From Azolla caroliniana (lineage: Eukaryota > Polypodiophyta): 64,000 nucleotides of DNA. The stretch is taken from assembly GCA_043228905.1 (NCBI GenBank), contig JBHGNT010000001.1, positions 3,906,001 to 3,970,000 on the forward strand, in the 5' to 3' direction. The notes beneath the pieces were generated by a model. The model saw only the letters and a list, made by a program, of their open reading frames with translations. It was not told where the DNA came from and did not search any database. Below are positions 11,831 to 23,300 of this stretch, in pieces; positions within the stretch are counted from its first letter, which is position 1; the number at the start of each line of letters is the position of its first letter. The position numbers and the translations under genes were made by a program.

Positions 11831-12089
11831 GTTAGCAGTTAATCCATTATCACGAGGAAAGGATAATCACTATAGTACATGGCATATGATTTGTTCAGCA
11901 AACAATGAACCAAATTCAGGGAAATTGGGTTGTCGTCTCAGCGACAACATTTTGTGTAAACGCTAGAAATTAACTGTTCCTAAGCAAGGATAAACCGAAA
12001 TAATTATTAGTGACTGCATCTATTGCCCAACTTGTTGCTATTTCTTGTTACTCTTGCCCTCATTAAGTATCCACACACTTCCAATTTGT

Positions 12090-15000
12090 TCACACATTTC
12101 CTACATGTGCATAGATGTTAGACATGCAAACATAAGTTGCAGTGTGATTCTCATATGATAGAATTGTATGCTCAAAGACACATCTTCCAAGTTCCAGATT
12201 TCCTTGCTTTTGACAAGCCCCCAAGACAGTCTGATATGCTGCATCATCAGGAATCAATGGCATCTCCTTAATCATCATCACTGCCTTCTCTATATGTCCT
12301 GCACGGCCAAGGAGATCAATCATACATGTATAATGTTCAAGAATCGGCATACAACCATAACATGTGCTGATGGCTTCAAAAACTATTTTCCCTATATCAA
12401 CTAAGCCCGTATGGTTGCATGCGTTAAGCACATTAATAAATGTTACTGAATCTGGGTTTACATTTTGACTAATCATTTCATTAAAGAAACATAAAACCTT
12501 TTCTCCATATCCCAGTTGTGTATACCCTGTAATGAGCGCATTCCAAGAAACAATCTCTCGACATGGCAGGTTGCTAAAAACTTTCTGAGATTCAAGAAGC
12601 AAGCCTAACTTTGAATAAGTGTCCACTAAGATATTGCCAAGTAGAGGTTCTTTCTCTGATCCATATTTCACAAGTAGTGCATGCATTTCTCTGCTTTTTA
12701 AAACCGCTCCTACATTTCCGCAAGCTTTCAAGCTGGCAGCAGCTGTGATAGCATTCGGTGGAACACCTTCCAGTTGCATCTGTATGAAACTCCTGAAAGC
12801 CTTCTCACTATGACCACATTCAACATATCCTGCAATTAAAGCTGTCCAAGAAACAACATCACGATCGATAAGCTTATTGAATACTTCTTGGGCTTCTAGA
12901 AGTAGACCACATTTAGCATACATATCAACTAAGGTGTTTCCAACGATTGATTCTCTTTCCAACCCTTGCCTGGTTACGTTCTCATGGATCTCTAGTCCCT
13001 TACTTATGTTTCTTACGCTTCCACAAGCTTTTAGAGCAGAAATAATGGTAGCTGCATCAAAAGTAATACCGTCCTTCTGCATTTGTTTAAAGCAATTCAG
13101 TGCTTCATCACATTGACCATCTTCAATATATCCTAAAATCAAAGCATTCCATGAAACAGCTGTGCAATATGGAAGTTTCTCAAAAATGTTCTTTGCTTCT
13201 ATTAATAACCCACATTTTGCATACATATCAACCAGTGTGCTGCCTGAAATGATCTCATGTTCCAAACCTAATATAAGAATAGTATGATGTATTTCTTGTC
13301 CAGGAATTGCAACTCCAGCAATACCACATACTTTCAAGCTATATGTCAGTGTGATTGCATCCGTTGAAACACCTTCTTTTTGCATCTGCTGTAAGCAATT
13401 GAGCACTTTCTCAAAATCTCCATATTCCATATATCCAGCAATTAATGTGTTCCATGAGACTAAATCTCGACCTTCAAGCCTGTCAAAAACTTCTTCAGCT
13501 GTTTGCAAAGAACCATGCTTCACATACATATAAATCAACGTGTTTCCTATTAAAATCTCATTTTCTAGCCTTTTCTTCACAATTTCAGCATAAATGCACT
13601 GACCCTCATCTGGTCTGCCTAAGTCAGCACAAGCTTTTAGGCTGTGTGAATATGTCAGAGCATTCTGAAGGATTCCTTTGTTTTGCATCTGTTCAAAATA
13701 ATACAGCGCCTCCTCGGCATATCCATGGTCTATATAGCCTCTTATGAGTGCATTCCATGAGACGATGTCTGAGACCATAAGCGTGCTAAATGTTTTCTGT
13801 GCAGTTGCCAGGCAACCACATTTAGCATACATATCAATCAAGGTGCTTCCTATAAGATGATCTTTTTCAAACCCTTTCTTCACAACCTCCGTATGCACTT
13901 CTTGGCCATAGCTTATGGATCCTGCAGTGCCACATGATCTCAAGCAGCAAATATAAGTAACGATGGATGGAGAGATACCAGCATGTTGCATTTTATTGTA
14001 ACAATACAGCACCTCATCACAATTGTGAAATTCAGTATAGCCAGTGAGTAATGCATTCCAAGAGACTACAGATCGAGCTGAAACACGGTCAAACACTACT
14101 TGAGCAATTTCAAGTAATCCAAATTTTGCATACATGTCAATTAGCATGTTACTGATTACAAGATCATGTTCCAAACCCTGTTTGCAGATACTGCTGTGCA
14201 CTTCTTGTCCTTTTTCTACTGCTCGAATACTTCCACATGTTTTCAAGACACAAACAAATGCCACGGCGTTCAGAGATATACCTTCCAAATGCATACGTGA
14301 GTGCCATATAAGAGCATCCTCCCCACACCCATTTTCAGCATATCCTGAAATCATTGTTGTCCAAGAGACTATATTCTGTAATGGAAGTCTTTTGAACACA
14401 TTGAGTGCCTCTGCGAGAAAGCCACATTTCATATACATATTCAGCAAGGCAGTTCCAACAATCACATTACTTTCAAGTAACCCTTTCTTTGTTATCTCCA
14501 CATCCATTTCTTGGCCTTTGCTAACAACCAATGCATGTCCACATACTTTCAAGATGCAAACCAGAGCTAAAGGATCAAGAAAGATACCCTGATCTTGCAT
14601 TAGCTGAACATAATTCAATGCTTCTTTATCTTGGCCATTCTCTACATATCCTCTAATGAGTGAAGTCCAAAGCACCACATTTGGAAGCCTAAACTTATCA
14701 AAAACCTCTTGTGCTTTTGCAAGGAAACCACATTTGGCATACATATCAATCAAAGAACCTCCAATACAAACATCTAAATCAAACAAGCCTTTTTCATTGA
14801 TATCATTGTGAAGCTCTATACCTGTCTCAAGATCTTGCAACATAGTGCAAGCCTTGAGCAAAGACACATAAGGTGGACTAAAATAATCCTTATGCTTCTT
14901 TTTCTTGTAAAAAGAGAGAGCATTCTTTGGCTTCTCACATTGAACAAACTCAATGATGGTAGAATTCCATGAAGTTTGATTTGTATCGACTAAAACCTCA

Positions 15001-15107
15001 GAAACGTTCTGGCAATGGTGAAATCCTGTGGGAGCTTCGATCTTTGATGTAAAGTAATGCATATTTTTGTGAAGAAGAAGAGCATTTTTTCTACTATAAG
15101 CATACAT
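12090..15107 (-). CDS. PLS-class pentatricopeptide repeat protein, truncated tail
   Basis: Sequence-specific RNA-binding protein of an organelle RNA-processing or editing family. It is one uninterrupted exon of 1,005 residues. After about 90 N-terminal residues, possibly an organelle presequence, there are eight modules of about 101 residues, each with MYAKCG-type and [VI][SL]W[NT][AST]LI.GY-type signatures (for example WTSLIRGY, WNALLTGY, WNTLIAGY, WTALIAGY). That corresponds to eight P-L-S triplets, roughly 25 PPR motifs. The C-terminal region reaches LLGRAGHIEKA and YVCMSNIYAHVGNV, then stops where PLS proteins normally enter the E motif. No DYW deaminase domain follows. A different frame just beyond the stop continues with E-like sequence, so the tail may be lost by frameshift. 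The target RNA cannot be read from the sequence. Confidence 0.9.
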   Translation of the reverse strand: MYAYSRKNALLLHKNMHYFTSKIEAPTGFHHCQNVSEVLVDTNQTSWNSTIIEFVQCEKPKNALSFYKKKKHKDYFSPPYVSLLKACTMLQDLETGIELHNDINEKGLFDLDVCIGGSLIDMYAKCGFLAKAQEVFDKFRLPNVVLWTSLIRGYVENGQDKEALNYVQLMQDQGIFLDPLALVCILKVCGHALVVSKGQEMDVEITKKGLLESNVIVGTALLNMYMKCGFLAEALNVFKRLPLQNIVSWTTMISGYAENGCGEDALIWHSRMHLEGISLNAVAFVCVLKTCGSIRAVEKGQEVHSSICKQGLEHDLVISNMLIDMYAKFGLLEIAQVVFDRVSARSVVSWNALLTGYTEFHNCDEVLYCYNKMQHAGISPSIVTYICCLRSCGTAGSISYGQEVHTEVVKKGFEKDHLIGSTLIDMYAKCGCLATAQKTFSTLMVSDIVSWNALIRGYIDHGYAEEALYYFEQMQNKGILQNALTYSHSLKACADLGRPDEGQCIYAEIVKKRLENEILIGNTLIYMYVKHGSLQTAEEVFDRLEGRDLVSWNTLIAGYMEYGDFEKVLNCLQQMQKEGVSTDAITLTYSLKVCGIAGVAIPGQEIHHTILILGLEHEIISGSTLVDMYAKCGLLIEAKNIFEKLPYCTAVSWNALILGYIEDGQCDEALNCFKQMQKDGITFDAATIISALKACGSVRNISKGLEIHENVTRQGLERESIVGNTLVDMYAKCGLLLEAQEVFNKLIDRDVVSWTALIAGYVECGHSEKAFRSFIQMQLEGVPPNAITAAASLKACGNVGAVLKSREMHALLVKYGSEKEPLLGNILVDTYSKLGLLLESQKVFSNLPCREIVSWNALITGYTQLGYGEKVLCFFNEMISQNVNPDSVTFINVLNACNHTGLVDIGKIVFEAISTCYGCMPILEHYTCMIDLLGRAGHIEKAVMMIKEMPLIPDDAAYQTVLGACQKQGNLELGRCVFEHTILSYENHTATYVCMSNIYAHVGNV

Positions 15108-16662
15108 TCAACATACAGCATCATTCCTCTTCTTTGCCTTCATTTTCGACTTCGATTCTTTCTGCGATGATGAAATGCCTGAAAAATGTTCAGGTTAATT
15201 GCAGAATGTTCTTTGAAAGGTGATGAAAGCATGAAGAATGATATGATTCTGAATCTGATTCTGCACGCCATGTCCTGCAATAATTGTAATGAGCAAACAG
15301 TTTGGTTTATCCTAATTCCTAAAATGCCCCTTCATTTCCGTCGAATTCATATGCTTCGGTCGCTTCGATCTTTCAATTTACAGTTGATCGAGGCCCACTA
15401 TCAATGTTCCAACTCTTAGATAATTACTCCCATGGGGAGATACTTGTATAAAAAATTCAATTGAAAACGACAGAGAGTTACGCACTTCTTCTCATAGTGA
15501 GGGGCAACCCACTTCAATTTTCCAATGCATGTCACAAATTACCGAACTATCAACTTTAGGACATGGTATTCTTTCCAATAGGACAACTCATTATCGATTC
15601 AATTAGCATGGACACATATTGAATCATAAGTTTCAATCGATCGAAAGCAAAGTGATCTTCGTACAATTTGACATTTAGGATTTAAGGTGATTAGATGCTT
15701 CATTTATTGATTGTTCAAATTTATTTGTGTCCTATTATTATGGGAAATTGTTAAAATTCCAAGCTTGGCATTTCAATCATTTTCGTATTATAAATCATTA
15801 TTTTGCAACATTTACGGGATGTCCAACTCTTGAATACCATTTGATTAGTTGCCTATGCACCCTAAGCTTTAGAGTATAATTTTGCTCATTTAGAGAGGAA
15901 CCAACAAACATAGCAAACGAAACAAAAAGAAAGGACAATCGTGATTAAGTTTGCATTGCAAGGGAAGTAATAAGAATACCAACTTCCAATATCGATAGTG
16001 GACACATATATAATAGTATATGTTTGGGGGCCAACTTTGTTTGATGGTTTAATGAACAAGGAAAAAACATAATAAAATGTCATATACAACGAAAACCTTT
16101 TCACAACCATTCCATTTCAAGTGACCCAAGAAACTAATTTCAAGTATGTTTTGAAGGAATTTCTAGTCGGTGTCTAATCATCCTTCCATATTTATATTTC
16201 CTTTATGACACAATCAAGCCTGATACCTCTTTTAGCCATATAAACCCTATTCCACATATTTCAAGCATGGTTAGCATGAGTTGCAATCGTAAATTATAAC
16301 TACATGAAAGTTCATTCAACCGAGATATTTATTTAAAAGGACAAAACACATCGTGTGCAACTCCACAATCACAATTAACATGACATCAAAATTGTTAACA
16401 AATACATTTCATTTGATTTCATTTCAATAGAGAACTCCATAGTAATTCTCTATCGATATCTCATAAACTATAGCTAGCACTAGCACAATCTTGTGATAAA
16501 ACCGATTTTGAATTTGTAGCTTCAATAAGAAATTAGTCGAAGTACATGGAAGGTTTTATTTAGGATTGGTTAATGAAAACCCATTGTGACCATGGGAGAT
16601 TAATCGAGGTGCAATGTGGGGATATAAGATAATGACATTGTACAAAAATGTAGATTTATCGA

Positions 16663-17010
16663 ACACATTTAACAGAACAAAGTGATGCACACATATTATG
16701 AGACAAAACTGGGGAATGATTATGAACAATCATCAGCATTAGTGGTCACATGAAATGATTACATTCGGTGTAAACATCATATCGATGAGGCACACACACT
16801 CTCTCTTTCTCAATGCCGTAATTGGTCGCAAACTGACACATTTAATGAAACAAAGTGATGCACACATACTATGAGATGAAACCGTGGACCCATTATGAAT
16901 GCAAGCGGTCGTGTGAAACGAATATTGTCCGGCATAAATGTCCGATGGATGGGCTCTTTGTCTCTCTCTCTCTCTCTCTCTGTGTCTATGTGGATGCCGT
17001 AATCGGCCGT
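16663..17010. repeat. 174-bp tandem duplication upstream of PIR/SRA1
   Basis: ACACATTTAA...CAAAGTGATGCACACATA recurs at 16663 and 16837 with parallel flanks. Each copy ends with a CT-rich block followed by ATGCCGTAAT[TC]GG. The second copy's CT block has expanded to a pure run (16961-16980). Confidence 0.85.
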
Positions 17011-17198
17011 GAATGGAGAGAAAAAATACATGAATTTTCCAGGAAGAAGGGAAGCAAGACACACACAAGCACGCACGCAGCTTTTATTCACTCCAAAATG
17101 TCTTTTCTTTTACGTCTCTCTCCTTTTTCAGAATCCAGAAGAACTAACCCTTCACAACTACAATGATTTAATTAACACTTGTTATTAGTACTTAAGTC

Positions 17199-17222
17199 CT
17201 CTCTCTCTCTCTCTCTCTCTCT
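17199..17222. repeat. (CT)n in the PIR/SRA1 leader
   Basis: Pure CT run about 85 bp upstream of the PIR/SRA1 start codon, probably in the promoter or 5' UTR. Another CT run lies in intron 1 at 17656-17673. Confidence 0.95.
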
Positions 17223-17307
17223 AGTTTCCGTAGCTCGCTCCCTCGTCTTCAGTAATGGCGATTCGATCCTTCTGAGGTCCTGTCAGAGCTTTTCTTCTTC
17301 TGTTCTA

Positions 17308-20300
17308 ATGGCTGTCCCCGTTGAGGAAGCAGTGGCTGCTCTCTCCACATTCTCTCTCGAGGTTCCTTCTTTCATCTTCCTCTTCCTTTTTCCACTGCCA
17401 CAAAGATCCCCCCCATCACAACAATTCCGTTTTTATTCTATTTTACATTTTTTCTTCATTCTTTCTGAAATCCGAGCAAGAAATGGACTGAAACTGGTTG
17501 CATTGTCTCCGTTTAACAGACATGGATGTTCGTTCACTGTAAACTGCGTCTATATTTTCCATATCTGTACATTTATTTATTTATATATAAAAGAATCTAC
17601 TTTGCAAAAACTTCCACCGGTTTCTGTTGAAAACATGTAATCTGTGTGCCTATAAGCTCTCTCTCTCTCTCTCCCCACTTTCATTCTGTAACAAACTTTC
17701 TGCATTGTAACAATTCTTTATGCTACATACATGCTGCTGAATTTAGATGGATTTTCTCTTTAAATGCAACCTAGCTTTGTGCTTTACATGATATTCTTCG
17801 AATTACCTTTCTTCTCTTACTGTAATAGGAAATATTCTGCATTACAAGAATTATATTTCTTCTTCCTGTCAAACAAGCAAATTTTCAATATGCATGTTGG
17901 AAATGGAATCAAGATAGATGAATTTGATGCTTATGACATGCAAAAAATATGGAATTTGTTGGTAATTTGTCTTTATTGGAAAGCCAGAAGCCATGACTCC
18001 TCATGGATTGAAGGTTTCATGACTAATTTATGAAATCTTTCTGTAAATGTATTTGTTTATGATGAAGAAAAATCTCATACGTGTTTCTGAAATTGGTAGA
18101 ATCTTCGTGACTTGGTTTCTCTTGGTTACAAAGTTTCTAGAATCCATGAACATCATGCTTGCTGCAAAGAAGAGGGCATATGTTTTCATCACGTGATTCC
18201 TTTGACCATATTGTCCTACATTGTGATATATCTGTAAACAACAAAGACAAGTATTGCAAGCTGATCAAAAACAACTTTTGTAAATGCAAGAGAATGAATT
18301 AAATGGAAATTTATTAGTGACAGGAATCTTCACCAAGTAAAATCTGGTTTCCTATTCTATTGAAATCATACATTTTGATACCGCGTGAAAGTCTACTTCC
18401 AAGTTGCAGTGATTTGAAGAAATATTTTATAAAATTTACCATGTTCTCTTAATTTCTGCAATGCAGCATGATCAGTCTGATGTACAAGGGCTGGCATTTA
18501 TTCTTATGAATGGAAAAAGCTCATCAAAAAGTCCTATAGGTAATTCCTTTTCCATTCTTTCTTTTTTGCCACCATCATCAGCCAATTTTAAGTAATTAGG
18601 AGGCAAATATAATGTTTAGAAAGAAATCGTCGTTTGTGCCTGGAATTCTCTAAGCAGATAGAATGATGTTGTCTAGATTATGAGGATGTTCCTGCATATC
18701 GACTGTCACTTACCGAGGACACCAAATCCATAAATCAACTGGTTGGAGATGATGCTCCTTTTTTTATCTTAACTTAGAAAATGAATTGCTTGCTTTAAAT
18801 TAATTGAAAACGTACTTTGTGCAGAATCTACTTATACAGGAAGGCAAAGAGATGGTTGCAGTACTCTATACATACAGAAGTTGTGTGAAGGCTTTACCGC
18901 AGGTGTTACATTATATGCATCTATTCAAATATATTTGCAAATCTCAACAACATGAACATTTCTTTTCAGATCTTATGTAGCTGTTATTTCTTTTCACTGT
19001 GAGGATTGATCGATCTTTTCATATATCCTATTTTTTCACAGTGCAGGAGGCTTAATTAAGAGTCAGGCTTCGTTAACTTTTTTACTGTGTACTTTTAATG
19101 ACTCAGCTACCAGATTCCATGAGACAAAGTCAATCCGACCTTTATTTAGAAACTTATCAAGTATTAGACTTGGAGATAAGCCGTCTGCGAGGAATTCAGC
19201 AGTGGCAATCATCTGCCTCATCCAAAGTATGGTTTTGATCATTTAGATATCAAATGCGTGAAAGAACAGTGTTAACCATCAGAATTATCAATTACAGCTA
19301 GCTGTCGACATGCAACGGTTCTCTCGACCAGAGCGGAGAATTAGTGGTCCTACTGTCACACACATGTGGTTAGTGCCTTTATGTGTATCCTTTGTAGGAT
19401 GTTAAGAATAATGAAAAAGAACTGTAAGAGAGTCCTAGCTAAGATCTGGGAAGACAGATGCTAATCGGACTTCCCATGTGTCAATCTGTGACGTACGTCA
19501 GGTTAAATTTTCTCATTCGTGCATTGTATCTCCTTTTCCGTCAGGTCTATGATCAACTTACTTGATGTGCTACTGCAGCTAGATCATCTGAAGAATGCAA
19601 AAGCTAGCATTCCCAATGATTTCTCCTGGTATAAAAGGTTTGTATTTGTTTCTAGAAAAATGATTTTAACGCCAACTTACATTTCAATGGGCAAGGCTAA
19701 AAGTAAATCAGTAGTACCTGGTGCCAAGATTTAGGTAGCAAAGTCAGAACAATCATATTTATCATCAAGGGCTAGATTGCATACGATGAAAATGCCAGTT
19801 TTCATCTTTGAAGGATTGTTCTGACTAACTCAAAGGCAAAGTGGCTGACAGATTTTGATCACTATGATTATCACTTTGCAAGCTACACCTGTTGCTGTAA
19901 TAATGCAATATCAGTGGATGTCTGCTATTGATTTCTTCCACTTAATCTCAATGGGTTTGAAGCATGTTTTTTTCCCATCACGGAGCGGAGTACATACAGG
20001 TTAGAATATTGAGAATATACAAAGATGGTCTGCCACTTCAAGTGGTTCCTTGTTCAAGTCAATCAATGGCCAAATCATTGGTTTCTGGCTGAGAGTAGAT
20101 AGTAGCAGTTCTCCTCTAGTCATCTTGACGTACATCTTTGACCTGTTAGAAACCCTAAATCTGCATGTTGCAGCTGTCTAAAGCCGCCCTTCAGTGTTTG
20201 TGAGATACAATTGCCTGTTATTTTGTGCAAGGCTTCGAAACGATATTAGTTTATGAAACTTACCTTAGCTTCTGGAAAAGTTGCTTTAACAAAGTAGAAG

Positions 20301-23300
20301 CTGCCTATATATAGATCAATCTGGGCCAAATAAATCTATAGCTTTGTTGAATTATTTTTTTTGCAGGTTTTTTGAATACCAGTGTCTTGTTACTGTCTTT
20401 ATTCTTTAATGCCATTTATTAATACTAGTGACCGTGATATAGTATATCTTGTAATTACAGTAAAGCATTCTTTGTGTGCATGCATATGTGTATGGAATCA
20501 TATTGCAATAGATAATCAGAAATTCATCTATTATTCAAACAATGGTTGCCTTGTAGAACCTTCACGCAGGTAAGTACTCAATGGCAGGATACTGATTCTA
20601 TGCGGGAGGAATTAGATGATTTGCAGGTTTGACTGCTTCATAATTGAGCAATGTTTTTAATCATTGTCACTTGAATTGTGTCTAAAATTGAGACCACAAG
20701 TTTTCAGATATTCTTGAGCACAAGATGGGCAATTTTATCGAATATACAGGTGGAGCTGTTTCGAGTCAGCAAGTATCCATACGTTATAAGTTTCCATATA
20801 AATATCAAAATAACTTACTTTATTGTGTTTTTCCTTTATTCATGAATTTGATTTGTCTCAGTGTCGAGGATATTCTTCAAGTACTCATCCTTTTCTGTGT
20901 GGAATCTTTGGAGTCAGATGCCATTTTATTGTATTCAGAGCGACATGCACTTTTAAGGGTGCTGCCTGTTCTTGTAGTTCTTGCCATGTCAACTGAAAAA
21001 GATGGTGATGCTATTTTCAAGAAGATCAAAGTCGTACGACTATTAAACATCTTCAAGGTGATTTACTTTCTAAGCTATACGTTACTCGAGAGTATGGAAT
21101 GCCTTTATTTGTATCCTTTGCCAAATTCTTGAAGAATGAGTAGCTCAGGAAGTTCTACTCCATATATGTTTATTTTTGTTTGTTCTCCAAGCTGAGGCAA
21201 TATTTCCAGATTTTATTTCTCATTGAGTTTCATAGGTCATTTTCGCCTCCTAAGAGCTTCTATTAAATATCTGTCGTTTTTCTATACATCTCCATGTGGA
21301 ACAAGTAAGCTGGGATAACCTTTTATGGAATTCTGCAGAAGGATCCTGTTGTACCTGCCTTCCCAGATCTTCATCTTGCTCCAGCTAGCATGCTTAAGGA
21401 ACTTTCAACATATTTCCAGAAGTTTTCAGTTCAAAGTCGGCTAATATCTCTTCCGTCTCCCCATGAAGTAGCTCCACGTGAAGCAGCAGAATATCCAATC
21501 AATGAAATGTTCTAAATACACATGTTTTATTAGCTTTTAACAATGATTTATAAAATAGCTTTTGTTAGCTTTTAACTGGTAGTTGGCACAGATTTATAAA
21601 GTAGTATTAGTAAGATTTTATATCATTATTGTACTGATCCAATTTTGGAAACTTAACATGCTTACGTATCAGAGACATTACTGTATAATTAATCAAATTG
21701 CAGCTATCAGGCTGGAGCATGATGAGTTTGTTCTAAGATTTTCCTCTGCCATGAATCAGGTATCAATAATTTATTGACATGTGAAAGACTGCTGTTTTAT
21801 TTTCTTCTTGTACTGCCTTCGTTAAAAATCAACCAAATGACTGACTATTTATTGAGTTGATATTGGTAATGAGATGTCATTTCCCTCTTACATTGTGTTG
21901 ACGTGGAACCACTGGACTTCCTAACGGGGTTGGAGTTGGAAATGTGGAATGAGCCTCTGATTTAGATAGACGTTAAATATATAGTTAGACAATTATTAAG
22001 CAGATCAACAAGCCGAAAATCAAGAGATGATCCTTGATTACAGTACAACATATTACTTATGAAGATGATGAGACAAATTTGACACAAGATTAAGTAGATA
22101 ACACTTTGTTTATGTTATAGTCAAGAGGATTACAATTACGGATGTGATTTAACACCGTACATCTTAGTGGAACCTTGGCACCTTTCCCTATTTTAGGACC
22201 TATTTTAGCGTAAATTTAGGATCTTTACACTGAAATAGGCATAAAATAGGGGCATAGCCTTCCCTAGAGCATGTGGGCTTAAAGTCATGTATGTTTCAGA
22301 ACACATATGGTTGGAGCATGTGGTCTTCAAAGCACATCTGGTTGGAGAAAGTGGGTTTCAAATCATGTGGGCTTCAGAGCGTAAGTGCTTCATCCCCTAG
22401 TCATGTGGTGAAAAGGAAAGCACGTAGGTGAAGGTGTGGAATCCTTAAGCACTTGGGAGCTTGAGGGTAGGGAAGAAAGAGCATAAAGCTTTCCATGGAA
22501 GAATGAATTTGCCAGTTGTGGCGCATGGGAGTTTGAAGGAAGGGAAGAGTGTAAAGCTCTCTATGGATGAACAAATTTGGCAATTGTGTATTTCAGAAAG
22601 TCAAACCGAATGCGGTTGAGTTAGTCAAGGAGATATGGTTGATGCTTTTGCATACTCTAAGAGGTCAATATGAGGCAATAATTGGTGAGCTTGATGTTGT
22701 GTATTGTAAGCAACAACATTTTAGAGATGTGGAAAAAGGCAGAGGTCTTCGCCTCTTTTGGGAGAATAAAGTGGAGATATGCTCCACCAAGGTGGCTTTT
22801 TCTGCCCCTCGTCTTGGAAGGACCCCAATTTTAGATGTCTAAATGCAGTTGCTAAGGTCGATATGTGAGGGCTTTTGCTATTGGACATGTTGGTTGAGGA
22901 GGGTATGATGGTTATATTTTCCTGTATGAGTTCTTTGTAGCCTTTGGGCATCTTTCCATTAATACCTAGGTGAATCTTTAATATATATATTTTTTGCCAA
23001 TTATGCCATTGGGAGGATCAAGTTGGAAGAATGCTATGTTTGCCATTGTGCTGTTTTTTTATGAAATAAGAGTGAGATTCCATTGTCTCTTCAAACAAGT
23101 TTTTGGGCCACTATGCGAGGTGATGGAATACAAAGACCAATGATGCTTGGGATTGTTCTGGTTAGAATTCAAGAGACATAGAGAGAAGTTGAAGGACAAC
23201 AACACAACCGCAACAACTCATCAATAAAGAACCTCAATACTTTCTTTAGTTCCATCTCTCATTCTCATGCTACAAGTCAATCAAGGGCTATACAATTGGC

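Larger units (their letters stand above)
10275..12089. other. Intergenic between RRN3 and the PPR gene
   Basis: Contains the RRN3 promoter on the left, a 143-bp tandem duplication (10719-11000), a TTTA microsatellite (11239-11263), a possible LINE remnant (11440-11830) and the frame-shifted remnant of the PPR tail at the right end. Confidence 0.6.
15108..17307. other. Intergenic, divergent PPR and PIR/SRA1 5' regions
   Basis: The PPR gene (leftwards) and PIR/SRA1 (rightwards) diverge from this 2.2-kb stretch. It contains a 174-bp tandem duplication (16663-17010) and CT tracts at 16961 and 17199. The last 130 bp before 17308 are probably 5' UTR of PIR/SRA1. An open frame continues upstream in phase to 17179, but it is CT-repeat encoded and not expected in the protein. 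Confidence 0.6.

Noticed and set aside
11960-12090. DYW deaminase domain downstream of the PPR gene
   Set aside because: No HSEK-like or CxxC zinc-site sequence was found in any frame beyond the stop.
14134-14592. 152-codon plus-strand frame
   Set aside because: Antisense shadow of the PPR repeats.
17179-17307. In-frame N-terminal extension of PIR/SRA1
   Set aside because: It is encoded largely by a CT repeat. The conserved MAVPVEEA start matches the known plant protein at 17308.
22567-22842. 91-codon frame in PIR intron 12
   Set aside because: No recognised domain, flanked by repeats, and inside an intron bounded by well-supported exons.
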